Assembly: GCA_026712605.1 (NCBI GenBank)
Contig: JAPORL010000094.1
Location: forward strand, 1 to 12,437
Length of the DNA stretch: 12,437 bases
DNA from: Pseudobdellovibrionaceae bacterium
GTDB lineage: Bacteria > Bdellovibrionota > Bdellovibrionia > Bdellovibrionales > UBA1609
Reading direction: 5' to 3'
Numbering within the stretch: position 1 is the stretch's first letter; the number at the start of each line of letters is the position of its first letter. Under the pieces are notes generated by a model. That model ran no database searches, was not told the origin of the DNA, and was given only the letters and a program-made list of their open reading frames with translations. A program made the translations under genes and the position numbers. Positions 9,658 through 12,437 of this stretch are shown piece after piece.

Positions 9658-9685
9658 TTTATAATAGTTTTTTATCAACTGTCAA
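9658..9685 (-). promoter_or_regulatory. Sigma70-type promoter upstream of rplL
   Basis: TTGACA (9680-9685), a perfect -35 consensus, is followed after 16 nt by TATAAA (9658-9663) as the -10. Initiation near 9650 would leave a leader of roughly 55 nt before the rplL ATG. The -10 lies in a 15-nt box that is also found ahead of rplA. The fit to consensus in a gap of 193 bp between co-directional genes makes an internal promoter likely, but no start site is shown by sequence alone. Confidence 0.65.
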
Positions 9686-9713
9686 GTCCGTTTATAATTT
9701 TTTAATAACACTT

Positions 9714-9725
9714 ACAAATATTTGT
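9714..9725. repeat. 12-bp perfect palindrome ACAAATATTTGT
   Basis: This perfect 12-bp dyad lies about 29 bp upstream of the TTGACA of the rplL promoter. It could be a regulator site or an incidental AT-rich palindrome. Confidence 0.3.
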
Positions 9726-9731
9726 TCCTAA

Positions 9732-9754
9732 TTTTTCAAGTAAAACTTGAAAAA
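9732..9754. repeat. 9-bp inverted repeat after rplJ
   Basis: TTTTTCAAG (9732-9740) and CTTGAAAAA (9746-9754) are perfect complements around a 5-nt loop, 35 nt past the rplJ stop. On the minus strand it is followed by AAAAATTAGG-type sequence without a U-tract, so it does not look like a standard terminator. It may protect the rplJ mRNA end or be a processing site. Confidence 0.45.
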
Positions 9755-9788
9755 AAGGGATTTTTTAAGCTTTTTTCTTAAATTATAG

Positions 9789-10307
9789 CTACTTTTTACT
9801 TTTAGAATGAAGAAGTCTGGCAAAACTTTCTGGAATCTCTTTTATCGTAGATAGAAATTTCGTTAAAGGAGCCGATAAAAGCCCTAAAAATTGAGCTTTT
9901 AAAACTTCATGAGAAGGAAGTTTGGCTAAGGCTTTCACTTCTTTTGAACTTAAAGCCTTATCATCTAAAACAGCCTGTTTAATTTCAAAAGATTCACTTT
10001 CTTCATCTAATTTATCAATAATTTTAGCCACTTTAGCAGGATCATCAAAAGCCAAAACAAAAGCATTCGGACCTTTCATAAAAGGAGTATAAGCCTGTTT
10101 TATGTTTTCATTTCCTTCCATCGCTCGTAAAGATAAAGTATTTCGAATCACTTGAATATTAGCCTGATTTTTTTTTAAGTCTTTTCTAAGATCTGTCATT
10201 TGCTCCACATTTAAACCTATACAATTAACTAAAAAAGAGGCTTTTGAATTCTGAAAGCCTGTAGCTAACTGATTAACTTGAGTCTTTTTTCTCTCACGGT
10301 TTAACAT
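9789..10307 (-). CDS. rplJ: 50S ribosomal protein L10
   Basis: This 172-aa protein is the base of the L7/L12 stalk. The N-terminal part (about 1-100) binds 23S rRNA and L11, with the recognisable LNREKK-like start, the DLRKDLK segment and the VIRNTLSLRA block. The C-terminal helix holds L7/L12 dimers. The ATG at 10307 is one base after the rplA stop. In E. coli L10 represses its own mRNA through a leader before rplJ, but there is no space for such a leader here, so any autoregulation would need a site inside rplA or elsewhere. Confidence 0.97.
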   Translation of the reverse strand: MLNRERKKTQVNQLATGFQNSKASFLVNCIGLNVEQMTDLRKDLKKNQANIQVIRNTLSLRAMEGNENIKQAYTPFMKGPNAFVLAFDDPAKVAKIIDKLDEESESFEIKQAVLDDKALSSKEVKALAKLPSHEVLKAQFLGLLSAPLTKFLSTIKEIPESFARLLHSKSKK

Positions 10308-10308
10308 A

Positions 10309-11010
10309 TTAAGATAACTCCTTTTGAACAGCTTGAATGGGGTTTAAATTTAATCCCGGTCCCATAGTAGCTGAGACAGATAGACTTCTTATATAGGTTC
10401 CTTTACTAGATTTTGGTTTTAATTTTAAAATCTCTTCCATTAAACTGATATAATTTTCTTTTAATTTTTCAAAACCCATAGATTTTTTCCCAATAGAACA
10501 ATGAATAATACTATTTTTATCCACACGAAAACTAGCTTTTCCCTTTTTTTCTGCTTCTACAGAAGGTCCTATACGATTTGTAACAGCTCCTGTTTTTGGA
10601 CTAGGCATTAAACCTTTAGGACCTAAAATTTTAGCTATTTTTGCAACTGTAGGCATCATATCTGGAGTAGCTAAAACCCTATCAAATTCTAACCAACCTG
10701 ATTTAATTTTTTCAATAAGATCCTCTGATCCCACAAAATCGGCTCCGGCCTTTTTGGCTTCTTCTTCTTTTTCGCCTTTAGCAAAAACCACAACCCGAAT
10801 GTTTTTACCTAATCCATGTGGCAAACTGACTGCCCCACGAACCTGTTGATCCGCCTGTTTTGCATCCACTCCCAACTTAGCTGATATATCTATAGATTCA
10901 TCAAAGCCAGCTGTTGCTGTATCTATAGCTAACTTTAAACCTGAGTCCAGTTCATAAAGCTTGTCATTTTCTACTTTTTTTAAACTCTCTTTATACCTTT
11001 TATTTGCCAT
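10309..11010 (-). CDS. rplA: 50S ribosomal protein L1
   Basis: This 233-aa protein is of the usual L1 length. It forms the mobile L1 stalk that contacts E-site tRNA by binding 23S rRNA. The segment at about 115-150 with ATPDMMPTVAKIAKILGPKG and the following LMPSPKTGAVT is the typical L1 signature. The C-terminal block TYIRSLSVSATMGPG is also conserved. In many bacteria L1 represses the rplK-rplA mRNA. No clear L1 mimic structure could be recognised before rplK. The ATG at 11010 has GAGG 5 nt upstream. A promoter-like box lies in the 134-bp gap before it. Confidence 0.98.
   Translation of the reverse strand: MANKRYKESLKKVENDKLYELDSGLKLAIDTATAGFDESIDISAKLGVDAKQADQQVRGAVSLPHGLGKNIRVVVFAKGEKEEEAKKAGADFVGSEDLIEKIKSGWLEFDRVLATPDMMPTVAKIAKILGPKGLMPSPKTGAVTNRIGPSVEAEKKGKASFRVDKNSIIHCSIGKKSMGFEKLKENYISLMEEILKLKPKSSKGTYIRSLSVSATMGPGLNLNPIQAVQKELS
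10318..10325 (-). promoter_or_regulatory. rplJ ribosome binding site inside rplA
   Basis: AAAAGGAG ends 10 nt before the rplJ ATG and is part of the last rplA codons (Lys-Glu before Leu-Ser-stop). It fixes the rplJ start and suggests that rplJ translation is coupled to the end of rplA. Confidence 0.7.
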
Positions 11011-11071
11011 TTTAGCCTCATTTTTACTCTTTCAGCTCTGCTGTTTTATATTTTTTTTTTCTATTTTGCAA

Positions 11072-11086
11072 CTTTATAATAGTCTT
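11072..11086 (-). promoter_or_regulatory. Promoter-like box upstream of rplA
   Basis: AAGACTATTATAAAG matches the box that holds the rplL -10 (9657-9671) at 14 of 15 positions. Both boxes end exactly 61 nt before their ATG. A TATAAA -10 is therefore plausible here, but the best -35 at 16-17 nt spacing (ATAAGA) is poor. The gap also holds a short CAGC/GCTG hairpin (11033-11043). No other element is seen in it. Confidence 0.4.
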
Positions 11087-11144
11087 AATTAAATTCTTAT
11101 CTTTTTGGGCTTTTCTTTCAAAACAACTTTTTAATAAAATAAGC

Positions 11145-11567
11145 TTAATCTATCTCTAATCCCATACTGACAGCCGTTCCAATAACTTGGGCTTTTGCTG
11201 ATTCCAAATCTAAACAATTCAAATCAGGAAGTTTTATTTTTGCAATTTCTTCAATTTGAGAGGAGTTTATTTTTCCTACTTTATCTTTTTGGGGCATTTT
11301 AGAACCGCTTTTTAAATTCATAGCCTTTTTTAATAAAACAGAAACTGGAGGAGTTTTTGTTACAAAAGAAAAGGAGCGATCTTGATAAACAGTGATAACG
11401 ACAGGGACAATGGTATCTCCTGCTTTTTGAGTTTTTGCATTAAACTGTTTACAAAAATCCATAATATTAACACCGTGTTGCCCTAAAACAGGACCGACTG
11501 GAGGAGAAGGATTTGCCTTTCCAGCTGGAATTTGAAGTTTAATATACCCTTGAACTTTTTTAGCCAT
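11145..11567 (-). CDS. rplK: 50S ribosomal protein L11
   Basis: This 140-aa protein is of standard length. The N-terminal domain at 1-70 has the proline-rich [23 protein letters not shown] stretch, the family signature and the thiostrepton/factor-binding face. The C-terminal domain binds the GTPase-associated region of 23S rRNA. L11 works with L10 and L7/L12 in factor recruitment and in the stringent response through RelA-type enzymes. The ATG at 11567 follows the nusG stop by 14 bp, with GAGG 6 nt upstream. Confidence 0.98.
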   Translation of the reverse strand: MAKKVQGYIKLQIPAGKANPSPPVGPVLGQHGVNIMDFCKQFNAKTQKAGDTIVPVVITVYQDRSFSFVTKTPPVSVLLKKAMNLKSGSKMPQKDKVGKINSSQIEEIAKIKLPDLNCLDLESAKAQVIGTAVSMGLEID

Positions 11568-11581
11568 TTTATACCTCTTTT

Positions 11582-12118
11582 TTAAGTTTCTCTATGCACC
11601 TGATCAAAATCAAACTCCACAGGAGTAGGTCTTCCAAAAATACTAACGGATACTTTCACACGACCTTTTTCTTTGTTCACTTCTTCCACTGTTCCATTAA
11701 AATTTTTAAAAGGTCCATCAATAACTAACACACTTTCGCCTTCTGAAAAAGTAATTTGAGCCTGTGGATTTTCTGAACTTTCTTTCATTTGCTGATCTAT
11801 GACTTTTAATTGTTCAGGAGGAACTTCTATAGGTTTAAATCTCCCACCTACAAAATGACTGACATTTGTAACACTCTTAATTAAATAAGACAGCCTATCA
11901 TTTAATTTCATTTTAATAAAGATATAGCCTGGATATATTTTTTTAGAGCGAGGAATTTTTTTACCTTTTACTACTTGGATCACATCTTTTTCAGGAATAA
12001 GGACTTCTTTGATTTGCTCTTTCAAATTTTTATTATCTACCAAATCACTAATCATTTGTTTTGCGCGTCCCTCACAATTTGTTTTTGTTTTTAATACATA
12101 CCATTTAAAGTCTTCCAT
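11582..12118 (-). CDS. nusG: Transcription termination/antitermination protein NusG
   Basis: This 178-aa elongation factor binds the RNA polymerase clamp and couples it with ribosomes or Rho. The NGN domain starts at WYVLKTKTN (from residue 6) and includes [12 protein letters not shown] near 80-91. A linker follows, and a C-terminal KOW domain spans about 125-178 with [21 protein letters not shown]. The N-terminal half carries a short lysine-rich segment, [12 protein letters not shown], where many homologues are shorter. The ATG at 12118 has GAGG 6 nt upstream. It follows secE by 61 bp, the usual secE-nusG order. Confidence 0.98.
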   Translation of the reverse strand: MEDFKWYVLKTKTNCEGRAKQMISDLVDNKNLKEQIKEVLIPEKDVIQVVKGKKIPRSKKIYPGYIFIKMKLNDRLSYLIKSVTNVSHFVGGRFKPIEVPPEQLKVIDQQMKESSENPQAQITFSEGESVLVIDGPFKNFNGTVEEVNKEKGRVKVSVSIFGRPTPVEFDFDQVHRET

Positions 12119-12179
12119 TTTTTACCTCTTTAAAAATATCTTTATTAGTTCAACTCTGTATAATGATTCTTTAAATAAT

Positions 12180-12407
12180 TCATTCCATAAAAAATCTCAC
12201 ACCAGTGCCTGCCAATAAGTCAAATATCCCTAAAACGACACCAGAAACAATTAAAATGACTGAAACCAAAATTGTCATAGAGTAAAGCTCCTTTTTTCCA
12301 ACCCAAACAACTTTACGGACTTCTGTAACCACTTCATCTGCTAATTTTCTATAAGATTGATTAACTTGGAAGAATAAGAAAGTTTTTATAATGATAGCTA
12401 TAGACAC
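12180..12407 (-). CDS. secE: Preprotein translocase subunit SecE
   Basis: This 75-aa protein (as started at GTG 12407) is the small essential subunit that clamps SecY in the export channel. An amphipathic helix, YRKLADEVVTEVRKVVW, is followed by GKKEL and then a single membrane segment at about residues 45-65. This is the short one-TM form of SecE. The conserved Trp sits at residue 35, deeper than the roughly residue 20 usual for short SecE, because of an extra hydrophobic N-terminal stretch IAIIIKTFLFF. The GTG has only a weak AGG upstream. The frame is open without a stop to the window edge, so the true start may lie beyond 12437. Position next to nusG confirms the identity. Confidence 0.9.
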   Translation of the reverse strand: MSIAIIIKTFLFFQVNQSYRKLADEVVTEVRKVVWVGKKELYSMTILVSVILIVSGVVLGIFDLLAGTGVRFFME

Positions 12408-12437
12408 TTCATGCCTAAAGATATCTTGGTTATAAAG

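Noticed and set aside
9761..9785. TTAAG/CTTAA inverted repeat just after rplJ as a terminator.
   Set aside because: It has only 5 bp, no G-C-rich stem and no U-tract in the direction of transcription.

Overview
The window is an AT-rich bacterial chromosome segment. It carries the conserved transcription/translation cluster secE-nusG-rplK-rplA-rplJ-rplL-rpoB-rpoC entirely on the minus strand, so transcription runs from right to left in these coordinates. One extra membrane-protein gene follows rpoC, and a 117-bp hairpin-forming sequence sits at the left edge. The RpoB, RpoC and L11 sequences read as proteobacterial and most like Alphaproteobacteria, judged by remembered family signatures and by the RpoB length of 1383 aa. 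The strong AT bias and lysine/isoleucine-rich proteins would suit a host-associated lineage such as Rickettsiales- or Holosporales-like bacteria. That placement is inference, not proof.

Layout from right to left (5' to 3' of the transcript): secE (12407-12180, reading frame open to the window edge), nusG (12118-11582), rplK (11567-11145), a 134-bp gap, rplA (11010-10309), rplJ (10307-9789, one base after rplA), a 193-bp gap with a good sigma70-type promoter, rplL (9595-9215), an 81-bp gap with an attenuator-like hairpin and U-tract, rpoB (9133-4982), rpoC (4985-831, overlapping the rpoB stop by 4 bp), a TTG-started gene for a HExxH membrane protein (811-146), and the palindromic element (1-117). 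No gene-free stretch exceeds 300 bp.

The genes work together as follows. SecE is part of the protein-export channel. NusG controls RNA polymerase elongation. L11, L1, L10 and L7/L12 build the L1 stalk and the GTPase-associated stalk of the 50S subunit. RpoB and RpoC form the RNA polymerase catalytic core. The regulatory layout is the most informative part. There is no room for a separate leader before rplJ. Instead, a promoter lies just before rplL and an attenuator just after it, an arrangement that could make extra rplL mRNA for a protein needed in several copies per ribosome. A 15-nt promoter-like box recurs at the same distance upstream of rplA and rplL.

No wholly new system is evident. 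The items most worth a second look are the 117-bp foldback element, the repeated -10 box, the HExxH gene tied to rpoC, and a Phe at a rifampicin-pocket position of RpoB.
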